Assembly: GCF_963678635.1 (NCBI RefSeq)
Contig: NC_087068.1
Coordinates: forward strand, 53,034,213-53,098,212
Direction: 5' to 3'
Source: Symsagittifera roscoffensis
Taxonomy: Eukaryota > Xenacoelomorpha > Acoela > Convolutidae
DNA length: 64,000 bases
Within the stretch, counting starts at the first letter, position 1, and every line of letters starts with the position of its first letter. Below the pieces are notes generated by a model. That model was given only the letters and a program-made list of their open reading frames with translations, made no database searches and had not been told where the DNA came from. Made by a program: the position numbers and the translations under genes. Positions 1-8,946 of this stretch are shown one piece after another.

Positions 1-1
1 A

Positions 2-1741
2 CATCCAACAGTTCTATTCACAGACCATAAACCAATCATCTTTCTCTTTACACAAAAATCTAATCCAAACCACCGAGTTTACAGATTTCAACTAATTCTA
101 ATGAAATTTCCAAACTTACATATAGTTTGGACTGCAGGAAAAAATCTTGCATTACCAGACACCTTAAGTCGAAATACACCACCTGAATTACTTACACGAA
201 AAACAACAGTTGAAATACCCAAAAACATAAAATTCTACCTTGCAGAAAACGAAACATCACCCCGATTGGAATGCAAATATGCAGTAAAAACTGATATTGA
301 ACAATCACAAATAAATAATTTACAACATTTCCCACTTTATTTAGATTGTCAAAATAATCATTATGAAGTTGATTTACTTGGAACATCAACTTTCAAACCA
401 ATCCCATATTCTCAATGGATAAAAAATAACACCCAACAAAAACGAACAAAACAACACCCGCCTAAAAAAGACCATTTTCCACTAATTGAAAAAGAAGATT
501 TAACTGATAAAATAAATTTATCAGGACCACAAACAAATGATTCAAAATACACAATAAATCAAGTTTTTGACCTTCACGACCCACTTGATACAATACCCTT
601 ATCTCAATTAGAAATCGAAAACATTTTTCTCCCCCCAACAGAAATAATTACAATTTCAACACTGAAACAATATCAAAACCTTGACCCAGTAATTCGACAA
701 CTGAAATCATGGCACAAATATAAAACTAAACCTATCAAAGCAGATTCAACCATTCTAGGAAACAAAACACTCCTCCGATACTTTCGCAAATTTAACAACA
801 CAACAATTAACGAAAACACAGACCTTCTAGAATACAAATTAAATGAATCTACAGTTCCATGTCTCCCTTTAAGTATGATTCTTATAGCTTTTAATATTTC
901 ACATACACAAAATATTAAAGGACACTCTGGATCAGAAAAAACATATTCAAATTTTATACAAAATTTTTACTTTCCAAATGCACCAATTTGGATAAAAGTA
1001 CTATGCAATGACTGTATAGTATGTCAACTAAATAAACCTTACCCAAATCAAAAACAAATAGCACAAAAACAAGATTTTAAAGGACAAAGTTTGTACTTTA
1101 ATCATCGTATCTCATTTGATACCAAAGGACCAATTTCACCCTCATCAGAAGGAAACTCGTACATTATGGTAATTGTTGACGCATTTACACATTATGTAGC
1201 ACTTAACCCAGTACCACATTGTAACGCTTATTACGCTTACACAACACTCTATGAACATTGGATAGCAAAATTCGGACTACCAGAAATTTTAGTTACAGAC
1301 AACGGTACAGAATTCATAAATAATGAAATTATCACACTATGTCATTTATACAACATTAAACACAAACCACGTACATCTCATGCACCTTGGACAAACGGCT
1401 TAGTCGAAGGTATGAACCGTTCATTACAAGAATATCTCAGATGTATCATCAACGGAAATGATACAAAATATACCGAATGGTCAACAGATGTAAAATTATT
1501 TCCCCTAGCGTATAATTCACAAATTACGACAACTTTAGGAATGTCACCATACGAAATGGTTTTTAACCAAAAGCCACGCAAACCAATAATGTTTACAGCA
1601 AATTCTCATAAAAACGCACAAGGTTATTGTCAACCAAATAAAGACTCAATTTGTTATAACCTACCTTTACATACACACGATGAAGATCATTTTCATCACC
1701 CACAAATTCTTAAACTAGCCTCCGGTACACACACCGAATGA
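2..1741 (+). CDS. pol: Gypsy-type pol, 3' portion: RNase H end and integrase (5' end outside window)
   Basis: The frame is open from base 2, so the gene starts before the window; the first internal Met is at 101. A TDHKPI motif near base 23 is typical of the RNase H of Gypsy-type pol, and the LALPDTLSR motif at about 152-178 marks the RNase H to integrase connection. Integrase follows. Its zinc-binding HHCC has His codons at 902 and 923 and Cys codons at 1013 and 1022. The catalytic core has Asp at 1118, Asp at 1298 and Glu at 1406, which gives exactly the D,D-35-E spacing. The product inserts element cDNA into host DNA. The frame closes at a TGA (1739-1741) before the expected C-terminal GPY/F module, which continues in another frame from 1738. 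The core looks intact, so the copy is young. The family is established from motifs; activity is not shown. Confidence 0.93.
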   Translation, partial: HPTVLFTDHKPIIFLFTQKSNPNHRVYRFQLILMKFPNLHIVWTAGKNLALPDTLSRNTPPELLTRKTTVEIPKNIKFYLAENETSPRLECKYAVKTDIEQSQINNLQHFPLYLDCQNNHYEVDLLGTSTFKPIPYSQWIKNNTQQKRTKQHPPKKDHFPLIEKEDLTDKINLSGPQTNDSKYTINQVFDLHDPLDTIPLSQLEIENIFLPPTEIITISTLKQYQNLDPVIRQLKSWHKYKTKPIKADSTILGNKTLLRYFRKFNNTTINENTDLLEYKLNESTVPCLPLSMILIAFNISHTQNIKGHSGSEKTYSNFIQNFYFPNAPIWIKVLCNDCIVCQLNKPYPNQKQIAQKQDFKGQSLYFNHRISFDTKGPISPSSEGNSYIMVIVDAFTHYVALNPVPHCNAYYAYTTLYEHWIAKFGLPEILVTDNGTEFINNEIITLCHLYNIKHKPRTSHAPWTNGLVEGMNRSLQEYLRCIINGNDTKYTEWSTDVKLFPLAYNSQITTTLGMSPYEMVFNQKPRKPIMFTANSHKNAQGYCQPNKDSICYNLPLHTHDEDHFHHPQILKLASGTHTE

Positions 1742-2379
1742 TTCTAAATAGAGATAAAAAACACAATGAAATTTATCAAAAACTAACAAAAAAGTTATTA
1801 CAAAGACAAAACATTAATGAACAAATAAATTCACGCTTTACACCAGCCTCCGATTTAAAAATTGGAACATTTGTTTTAATACCTAATTTTAATACTCAAA
1901 AAGGAATTTCTAAAAAATTACAACCCCTTCGAAAAGGACCATACCAAATAATTGCAAAACCCACTGATGTCACATATAAAATTACCGACTCAAACAAAAA
2001 AGAAATCGTTCAACATCGAAACAACCTATTACCTTATTACCCAAAAGAATACGCACTCCGCAAATTAACTCAATTATATTCTTTCACAGGATTAAAAATC
2101 ATTCAAAATGAACCACATCTGAAAAACACAGAACAAAATGATAACCCCACCGAAAATCAAAACACAAAACCAACCGCCACCAAAAACAATACACAAAACC
2201 ATAAAGAATCCCCAAAACAAAGAAAAAATAGAAAAATGACCGAACAAATAATACCCCAAGAACAAATCGACAAATCAGAAAATCGAAAAACAACAAGACT
2301 CCGAAATCAACCACGTAAAAACTATAAAATATTCATCCCCCAATCTAAAATTTTAAAGAAAGTGGAATTTCAAAAGTAA
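1738..2379 (+). CDS. pol: Integrase C-terminal module (GPY/F-like) in a shifted frame
   Basis: This 213-codon frame opens with an ATG that overlaps the stop of the upstream integrase frame as ATGA. Its first 60 residues look like the ordinary continuation of a Gypsy integrase, followed by a beta-rich stretch with a KGPYQI motif and the LLPYYPKEY motif. This is the GPY/F module that ends such integrases and helps in DNA binding and target choice. From about residue 120 the chain turns into a Lys/Asn/Gln-rich basic tail. A domain split across two frames normally means a single-base length change, so I read this as a frameshifted pol in this copy or a sequence error. A true stop-restart is the alternative, because the same ATGA geometry recurs twice elsewhere in the element. 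The integrase C-terminus is deleted in the minus-strand copy, so the two cannot be compared here. Confidence 0.8.
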   Translation: MILNRDKKHNEIYQKLTKKLLQRQNINEQINSRFTPASDLKIGTFVLIPNFNTQKGISKKLQPLRKGPYQIIAKPTDVTYKITDSNKKEIVQHRNNLLPYYPKEYALRKLTQLYSFTGLKIIQNEPHLKNTEQNDNPTENQNTKPTATKNNTQNHKESPKQRKNRKMTEQIIPQEQIDKSENRKTTRLRNQPRKNYKIFIPQSKILKKVEFQK

Positions 2380-2977
2380 TTTTAACACTATACTTCACTA
2401 TCTTGAAACCTTCGAAACATTTTTCATTTACATTTTTCAAAATAACATGCTGACAAGTAAGCAATAATTCTAGTTCAAAATAGACCAATAGGATTCATCC
2501 AATCCGTCACTTTCTCTAACTCAAACTAAGACCAATTAGACGAATCATATAGAACTCCAGGCACATCTATAACTATAACTTTACGACCTCCAGGTCAAAA
2601 ATAAGCAAACCACTCCAACTTGACAACTAAAATAAATATCACCATAATACCGTACCCCTCCCTTATCTAATAACCCAAAGATCAACAATATTTCCCCAAC
2701 TCAGACCACGAATACCCCCAAAGCAAATTTGTTAACTTAGCCTAAAGTAACAAAATGAACATTTTAATTAGCCTAAAGTATAAAAATCTCACCATACCCC
2801 GGATCATTTGACAAACAAAAATAAAGAAAAAGACGACCTCCCAGTCACCATAAAAATTGCCCCCAACAATTTTTTACAAAACTCAACCCACTTGTCAAAA
2901 AACTAATAAATAATCCGACCACACTAGAAAATCGCCTCAAACAGCAAAAAATATTCGACCAAGAGATCATTTCTTAA
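2380..2977 (+). other. Spacer between pol and the small hydrophobic ORFs
   Basis: This stretch of about 600 bases is AC-rich and stop-dense, with no supportable ORF or recognisable motif. In an element with an envelope gene, this is where a splice acceptor or leader for subgenomic RNA could lie, but I see no convincing acceptor. Confidence 0.5.
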
Positions 2978-3208
2978 ATGCTCTTCTCTCAATCAGTTAC
3001 TCAAATACTCATAAATCTTAAACATTTTTTTACAATACTTGAAACCTTTATAATATTTCTTTTTGATATACTTGAATCTTTTCTAATAATCCTAATCATT
3101 TTTTGTAACATTTTTTTAATTTTCTACACTATACTCGAACTATTCCTCCAACTTTCCAAAACCCTTGATTATATCCACAGGTACGATTTATACAATTTGT
3201 CTAAATGA
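2978..3208 (+). CDS. Small hydrophobic ORF A (76 codons), function unknown
   Basis: A 76-residue, very hydrophobic predicted protein lies between pol and env. Residues about 17-60 are almost all Ile, Leu and Phe and could span a membrane once or twice. Within them a pattern of the type ILE-x-F recurs three times (ILETF, ILESF, ILELF), which hints at an internal repeat or an amphipathic helix. The short tail is polar. The stop codon overlaps the start of ORF B as ATGA. Envelope-bearing elements and retroviruses can carry small membrane accessory proteins in this interval, which is the only functional hint. The matching region is deleted in the minus-strand copy, so conservation cannot be judged, and chance openness in AT-rich DNA remains possible. 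Confidence 0.35.
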   Translation: MLFSQSVTQILINLKHFFTILETFIIFLFDILESFLIILIIFCNIFLIFYTILELFLQLSKTLDYIHRYDLYNLSK

Positions 3209-3393
3209 TACGAACAATTTTCAGTAGAACCGATATTTTTTTATTGTTTGTAATTTTCATAACATTTTTATCATCCCTCATTTTGACAATATGTAAAAGT
3301 ATAAAGAAAGCAATCTTCACATTTGCCCTAGCAACAATCCTTCTAATTCTTTTTTTGGAAGAATATTATAATAAACATAAACCTTCCCACTAA
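3205..3393 (+). CDS. Small two-helix membrane ORF B (62 codons), function unknown
   Basis: The predicted 62-residue protein begins inside the stop of ORF A (ATGA overlap). It has two hydrophobic segments, at about residues 11-30 and 35-51, joined by a short basic loop (KSIKK) and followed by a charged tail (EEYYNKHKP). This would be a helical hairpin in a membrane. The layout resembles small viral ion-channel-like proteins, but that is only a shape comparison. It ends six bases before the Pro/Ser/Gln-rich frame opens in a different phase. No homologous copy survives elsewhere in the window to test it. Confidence 0.35.
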   Translation: MIRTIFSRTDIFLLFVIFITFLSSLILTICKSIKKAIFTFALATILLILFLEEYYNKHKPSH

Positions 3394-3398
3394 AGTAA

Positions 3399-4535
3399 CA
3401 ATTCGAAAATCCATCAAAAATTGCTACCCAACAGTCACAAAGTCAGTCTTCACCGACATCATCCCAAGATAACCAAACACCACCTTCAATTACTCAAAAT
3501 CCTCAAACATCTACACGAATTTCTTTTCAAGACAATCCATACACTTTTGAAGAACGACATGCTCGTTTATCAGAACCACTAGAACCAGTTCAACGACAAG
3601 CACCTTTAAGCGAACCAACATATAACCTATACCCAACACTACCACAAGAACTAAATAGAATAAGAAATTCTAGTCAAAACCAAAATACAGTCGAAATAAA
3701 TAGACAAATTATACATCCTCGACGAAACAGAAATTTTCAAACTCCCCGAGTTCATTTTGATATACCTCAATCCCCATCACAAAACACTCCAGAAAACCCC
3801 ATTGGTATATTACCAGAAACCCCTACGCTTCTTTCACAACGTAGCACCTCAAGCCTACCATCAGATTACTTAGGTTCAACACCAACATCTGAGCAAATAC
3901 GTGAAAATCCTTTCAACCCCACAAACCAAACATCACGATTTCCATATTGGACTACACATTCATTTACACAAGGTGAACCAAATTTAGTCAATGACCCCAT
4001 AGATATTTCTACGGATACAACAACATCCTCATCACTACCAGAAACATTATCACTACCATCAACACCATCAATAAGCCAGTTTTCACCACCACCCTTTAAC
4101 TTAAATTTTCCAAATAATCTCGACGCCAGATATCGAGAACAATCATCAATAAATATTCCTTTAAGACTAGATTGGAATACATTTACAGCACCTCCACCAC
4201 TATTTGGACAACATCAAGAAAGTAACCGCCTTCATAACTGGGCACTTAATAGATTACAATATCGCCAAGATATTCACAACGATATCCGTGATCACAATAT
4301 TCAAATACTCCAACAAAACAGTTTACAATTAAAGTTTGAAATCACAGTTAAGTTAAATAATATTACCCAACATCCCTACCCATTAAATCCACCTAACATA
4401 ACAGCTCAATCACTACCACCACCGTTTATAACTACTGAAGTAATATACAAATACGACAGATATACCAAAAACACAATTGGCTACATTACATTTTATAATC
4501 CATACTCAGGATTATCATACACATGTATATTCTAA
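3399..4535 (+). CDS. Pro/Ser/Gln-rich open frame with no Met codon, probably a spliced exon
   Basis: A frame of 378 sense codons is open from 3399 to the TAA at 4533-4535 and contains no ATG. The translation is rich in Ser, Pro, Gln, Asn and Thr for roughly 260 residues (for example TPPSITQNPQT). A more ordered C-terminal part follows, with alternating polar and hydrophobic residues and a final YNPYSGLSYTC-type end. The frame closes 12 bases inside env, so the genes overlap by 13 bases. A stop at 3396 blocks entry from upstream in this frame, and ORF B ends at 3393, so frameshifting from ORF B cannot reach it. A plausible splice acceptor (TTGCTACCCAACAG, ending at 3434) is in phase, so I infer it is reached by splicing to an upstream leader. 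Non-AUG initiation is the alternative. I do not recognise the protein. Confidence 0.6.
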   Translation, partial: QFENPSKIATQQSQSQSSPTSSQDNQTPPSITQNPQTSTRISFQDNPYTFEERHARLSEPLEPVQRQAPLSEPTYNLYPTLPQELNRIRNSSQNQNTVEINRQIIHPRRNRNFQTPRVHFDIPQSPSQNTPENPIGILPETPTLLSQRSTSSLPSDYLGSTPTSEQIRENPFNPTNQTSRFPYWTTHSFTQGEPNLVNDPIDISTDTTTSSSLPETLSLPSTPSISQFSPPPFNLNFPNNLDARYREQSSINIPLRLDWNTFTAPPPLFGQHQESNRLHNWALNRLQYRQDIHNDIRDHNIQILQQNSLQLKFEITVKLNNITQHPYPLNPPNITAQSLPPPFITTEVIYKYDRYTKNTIGYITFYNPYSGLSYTCIF

Positions 4536-7141
4536 AATTATTAATTTTTCTCCAACTCCTTTTTCTAGTAATCTCAAATCAAAACATAAACCCTTCCCCT
4601 CGTACAGGACCACAAGATTTATTAGTAACACATTACGATTGTGAAGAAAATGAACAAAAAACACTACATAAATATGCAATAAATCAAGTATCACAATGTG
4701 AAACAGAACCACAAGCTATAGAAACCACAGATGTAATAGCAACACTCTATTCAAAAGCCCGAGCAACAACAGTTACAGGTTATAAATTCACAGCAACATT
4801 TTCCGAAAAGAAAGTACATTGTTCACAAGTCTCGAACGGAAACAAAAACCGACTTGACCATGAATCAATCTATCAAAGTAATATAGAACGTCTTTTACAT
4901 CTCAATCCCGACGATTGTAAAAATGAATTACTTAGACTAAACATCACACAAAATAAAAACTCCCAAAGAAAGTTAGTTAATTTTCAAGTTTTTCCAGACT
5001 CTGTACATCAATCACAACTTGAAAGACACCAAGGACATATAAAACTAGACGAAAAATACCCGTATAACGGCGCACACGGACGATTAACCTATGACCTACA
5101 CGATAAACATTGGATACCACACATTGGTATAAATGACCCATCAAACTGCAAAGCAGACACAAAAAATAAAGGATACCAAGAAATAATGTTTTTCGATTGG
5201 AAAATACAACTCGAAAAAATACAACTAACACGAGATTTATCAGATAATACAATGATCTATCAAGGAATCCGATTACCTTGTAAAAATGATCAAGGTTATT
5301 GCGACCCTACAACGAGAACACAAGCAACAATTGTTTGGTTCCCCGAAGATACATGTACAACATTTCAAGTAGCAAAAATACACGCTCGTATGATAAAATT
5401 TCACGAAAAATATTTTATACAATCAATTCCATATGAACAAGTCCATCCATCACGAAAACTAAGTTCTAATTTTAGAAACATAGACAATATAGAAAATAAA
5501 TTGACACGTTTTCAAATATATCAAGAAACAGAACTTGCATGTAAATACAGGAATCCACTTCACAGAACACAATACTCTGAAATATTAGTTGAATACGAAA
5601 AAGGATTCGACATGACCACTGGAAAAGTAAAAATCGACCCATATGCCACAGGTCATCCTCTAAACGAAGGAACATCCTATATACCAGTAAATTTTGAAAA
5701 AAGCAACGGACAACCTGGTGGACATCTAAAACCCCATGACACCAGAAGCACACGCTTACAAGAATTATCACTAATGAATACTACATGTTTCGGTAATATC
5801 CACTATGATATTCATTTAGATATGAAACTAGATTATACAATTAGCCGAATTTTTCAAGAAATGTCACTCTCCGAATTAGAAACACTACACCACCTATGCG
5901 AATTAGAACGAACACAAATATTACAATCACTTGCACTAGCAGTATTAAAAATACCCTATGCAGGATACTTATTATCTGGAAATAGATCAAATTTTTTAGA
6001 CTATGAAGGAAACATCTTATGGTTTTATACTTGTACTAAAAAAGTATCACCACTATACGTTTTTGAAGATAAACGATGTTATAAAAGAATCCCTATCTTT
6101 TATAAGAATAAAGTACATTTCGTGGATACACTTTCACGAAGAACCTATTTCTGGGATACCGCAGTCCCATGTGGATCAGAAAACAGCCACAATGTAGTAC
6201 AACTAAACCCTGATGAAAATAAATATTATCTTCTCACTCCATATCCCACATTAATGCAATCACTCAAAAAATTTTCACCAGAAAGCATTCGCGCTATTGC
6301 TCGAAACCCAAATATAGACTTACAATCAATAGGAATCTATTCAAAATCAGATATTCAACATCACATTAGAACACAACAATTCCAAGAATTATTAACACAA
6401 ATGGACACTATACAAAGACAATCAATAGACCAAAATTTACGCAAACTTGCAGAAACCGCAGGATTTGCCGATATCTACACGCAAGACTATAGCGGATATT
6501 TTAAAGACATTAAAGATTATATATATCTAAACGGTGAAAAATACCGTCCCCAAGATATATCACCAATTAACATTTTTAGCTTTGTTACACTCAAAAATGA
6601 GATCCTCGATTTTCTAGGATGGCCCTACTACATCTTAGAAAAATTGACTATTTTATACGCAATGTTTAACTTTATTGGATTTCTTTTCTCACTTTTAAAA
6701 GGAATCTACAATACATGTGCTATACACACACAAGTAAACAGACAAGCAAGCGTAGCACGCATACTCTTTGCAGGATTTTTTGGAATCTTTTCTACATCTA
6801 TAAACAAAATTCTTTTAGACGCACAAATAAAAGAATATAACACAAAAATAACAACACGACAAAATACATACGACGAAGAACATAACAATGTAGACATAAC
6901 GCCAACGGCACCACAATTACCACCCCTACCAAATAACCATCCACTATCCCTAGTCCCACGAAATTTTCGAAATTTAGCCATCACACATAATCCAAATTTT
7001 CGACTCACCACATCACAAAGTCCCATCCAACATATAATGACACACCAATCACAAGATGATAATACTTATGAACAAATTATTGAACAACCCCATACCACCG
7101 CTTTTCAGTCTCAAAATAATCATTTTTTTAGCCCACGATGA
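4523..7141 (+). CDS. env: Envelope-like membrane glycoprotein, 872 residues
   Basis: The predicted protein starts with a clear signal peptide (about residues 1-18, Leu/Ile/Phe-rich). A long Cys-containing ectodomain with several N-x-S/T sites follows. Two hydrophobic segments, at about residues 697-732 and 743-765, are followed by a tail of about 100 residues. Position after pol and overall shape mark it as an env-type surface and fusion protein of an LTR retroelement, which would sit in the cell or particle membrane. I cannot assign it to a known fusion-protein class by eye. The tail has a PTAP motif at residues 794-797 (bases 6902-6913) and a YEQI motif at residues 849-852; both types of motif recruit host trafficking or budding machinery in enveloped viruses. 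The frame is intact. Its stop overlaps the next ORF as ATGA. Decayed homologues lie at 27468-28443, 33571-34546 and 40153-41697. Confidence 0.85.
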   Translation: MYILKLLIFLQLLFLVISNQNINPSPRTGPQDLLVTHYDCEENEQKTLHKYAINQVSQCETEPQAIETTDVIATLYSKARATTVTGYKFTATFSEKKVHCSQVSNGNKNRLDHESIYQSNIERLLHLNPDDCKNELLRLNITQNKNSQRKLVNFQVFPDSVHQSQLERHQGHIKLDEKYPYNGAHGRLTYDLHDKHWIPHIGINDPSNCKADTKNKGYQEIMFFDWKIQLEKIQLTRDLSDNTMIYQGIRLPCKNDQGYCDPTTRTQATIVWFPEDTCTTFQVAKIHARMIKFHEKYFIQSIPYEQVHPSRKLSSNFRNIDNIENKLTRFQIYQETELACKYRNPLHRTQYSEILVEYEKGFDMTTGKVKIDPYATGHPLNEGTSYIPVNFEKSNGQPGGHLKPHDTRSTRLQELSLMNTTCFGNIHYDIHLDMKLDYTISRIFQEMSLSELETLHHLCELERTQILQSLALAVLKIPYAGYLLSGNRSNFLDYEGNILWFYTCTKKVSPLYVFEDKRCYKRIPIFYKNKVHFVDTLSRRTYFWDTAVPCGSENSHNVVQLNPDENKYYLLTPYPTLMQSLKKFSPESIRAIARNPNIDLQSIGIYSKSDIQHHIRTQQFQELLTQMDTIQRQSIDQNLRKLAETAGFADIYTQDYSGYFKDIKDYIYLNGEKYRPQDISPINIFSFVTLKNEILDFLGWPYYILEKLTILYAMFNFIGFLFSLLKGIYNTCAIHTQVNRQASVARILFAGFFGIFSTSINKILLDAQIKEYNTKITTRQNTYDEEHNNVDITPTAPQLPPLPNNHPLSLVPRNFRNLAITHNPNFRLTTSQSPIQHIMTHQSQDDNTYEQIIEQPHTTAFQSQNNHFFSPR
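6902..6913 (+). other. PTAP late-domain-type motif in the env tail
   Basis: Four codons of env read Pro-Thr-Ala-Pro, followed by a Pro-rich stretch. P(T/S)AP motifs recruit the ESCRT protein TSG101 in retroviral budding, usually from Gag. The long minus-strand copy keeps PTAP and the duplicated copies have STAP with a Thr in front, so the site is conserved at least in part. Confidence 0.6.
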
Positions 7142-8943
7142 GCCGACAACTTGGATCACTACACCGATCAAATTCCCACCCAACCAATCTTACCTCTCCA
7201 ATCCCAATAATACCACTTTTTGCTTTTCCGCCACCCGATTTTTCACCTAGTAATGTAACATCAGGCATGAATTCCGACACTAATTCACACATCTCAGTTT
7301 TATATTCCATCTCACAACTCAATAACCCGAATATTGAAACCCCCGATGAATTCGCCGACTCAGAACCATCCCCATCCAATAATTTTCATAACTCTTCTAA
7401 TTTTTCTCAACCCCCTTTTCAACCCATATTATCCAATAACCCTGACCCAATCACTCCCACACCCTCTTATGCTTCCCAAGTTACCCCAACCTACTCCTCA
7501 TACCATTCTGACCAATCATCTCATTCTCCAGACACCCCCCGAATCTCCCCAGAGCTAGATAATTTTATTACCCTTCAACAACAACCCTACCACCTTAATA
7601 CCCCAACCATAAACCAAATCTCCTCCACAATAAATTCATCCAACCCCCCTACCCCTACACCCTCTTCAAATTATACTGAATCATTAGCACCATCATCCAC
7701 ATCAACTGAATCTTCACTCAACACTAATAGAGCTTACCGCACTTTTAAAAGAAAGTTCCCCAACCATCCTTTCCCAGCAAAACCAGGAACAGCCCGTGAA
7801 TACATCAACCATCCCAAGCATACTAACACAAAAGAATTTTTAGCCATCACCTTACCCTCATTCCCACAATACACCTTAAACACCCCCCACGACACTAACG
7901 AAACACGCAACTTTGTAGATGAATACGTTTTAATGCCCACTCTCTCTTGGACCTCATATTATCATTTTACTAACCCTCTTTGCTTACCTTTATCTAACAC
8001 TCACATCGATATAGAGCGAAATACGGACATGCTATATCGACTCACTACACCACTAACCGCTAGACAATTTACTTACGTTGGATATAAAAAATCACTAAAA
8101 ATACACACTGCACCTAGAGCTAACGAATATACACTCGAATACTATGATCACAACATCATCAGAGCTAACCAAGATCAATTCTTAGACGACGATCGCTTCG
8201 CTAATCCACAAATTACAGAGAAATTTTTCATCAAGACACCATATATATTTACACTAAACATCTTCGACCGAAAGTTTGATCACATTATTTCAGAAGCACT
8301 AACAGACACACAAGCATACGAAAGTTTTAAAGAACGCTTCCAAATATTTTCACTAACCTTTCATTTCCTTGCACCACACGAAAGAGATTTACACTGCTCA
8401 CACGATATTATGTTGCGCACTAAACAAACCCACACATATAGTTATTATCGCTTCATCCAAAATCACTTTGACCTACACACACCTTCTAGACAACCACACC
8501 ATCGTTTTCAATTCATTAATTCCAAATACACTTCACCATTTTTCCTAAATTTCACATATTGTATTAAAGACACTAACCTCCATGGTATTCTTCGTAATTA
8601 TGACCCCATAACCCAAATGTACATCTTCTGTCCCATCACCAAGACCTTCAACGCCGAAGAATCCCGACCCTTCCTTATCCCGCACGAGTTTGTACAACCT
8701 ATAGAAATCCCAATTTTAGAATTCATCCACAACACTAAATTCAATCACAAATTATATAATCTAATCCAAAACACACCTTATGAGTTTGCAGTTGGCACTG
8801 AAGAACTAACCACTATTAAGGCACTTCAATTGCTTTGGCCACTGCTTCAGACTAAAAATATCATCCGCATCTTAGCTAAACTACTAACAACTTCAGAACT
8901 AATTCACGACATCTTCCCCCACGGTTTTTTCCCCGACGACTAA
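7138..8943 (+). CDS. Extra ORF downstream of env (601 residues), unknown function
   Basis: The ATG lies inside the env stop (ATGA). Residues 1 to about 195 are low-complexity, dominated by Ser, Pro, Asn and Thr. Residues about 200-601 look like a folded domain, with a motif PTLSWTS at residues 267-273 followed by YHFTNPL, and later a segment with scattered His and Cys (for example HERDLHCSHDIMLRTKQTHT). No signal peptide is visible, so it is probably intracellular. Gypsy-type elements normally end with env, so a further large gene here is unusual. Decayed homologues occur in the same place in three other copies (25742-27471, 31845-33574, 38381-40156). They keep the motif block and the ATGA entry, so this is a genuine element gene and not chance openness. 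I do not recognise the domain. Regulatory, nucleocapsid-like or host-interaction roles are all open. Confidence 0.8.
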   Translation: MSRQLGSLHRSNSHPTNLTSPIPIIPLFAFPPPDFSPSNVTSGMNSDTNSHISVLYSISQLNNPNIETPDEFADSEPSPSNNFHNSSNFSQPPFQPILSNNPDPITPTPSYASQVTPTYSSYHSDQSSHSPDTPRISPELDNFITLQQQPYHLNTPTINQISSTINSSNPPTPTPSSNYTESLAPSSTSTESSLNTNRAYRTFKRKFPNHPFPAKPGTAREYINHPKHTNTKEFLAITLPSFPQYTLNTPHDTNETRNFVDEYVLMPTLSWTSYYHFTNPLCLPLSNTHIDIERNTDMLYRLTTPLTARQFTYVGYKKSLKIHTAPRANEYTLEYYDHNIIRANQDQFLDDDRFANPQITEKFFIKTPYIFTLNIFDRKFDHIISEALTDTQAYESFKERFQIFSLTFHFLAPHERDLHCSHDIMLRTKQTHTYSYYRFIQNHFDLHTPSRQPHHRFQFINSKYTSPFFLNFTYCIKDTNLHGILRNYDPITQMYIFCPITKTFNAEESRPFLIPHEFVQPIEIPILEFIHNTKFNHKLYNLIQNTPYEFAVGTEELTTIKALQLLWPLLQTKNIIRILAKLLTTSELIHDIFPHGFFPDD

Positions 8944-8946
8944 CAG

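Noticed and set aside
192-389. Minus-strand open frames opposite pol and env, for example 192-389, 4977-5252, 5472-5771 and 6706-7026
   Set aside because: They are hydrophobic shadows of the A/C-rich coding strand, without conservation or context.
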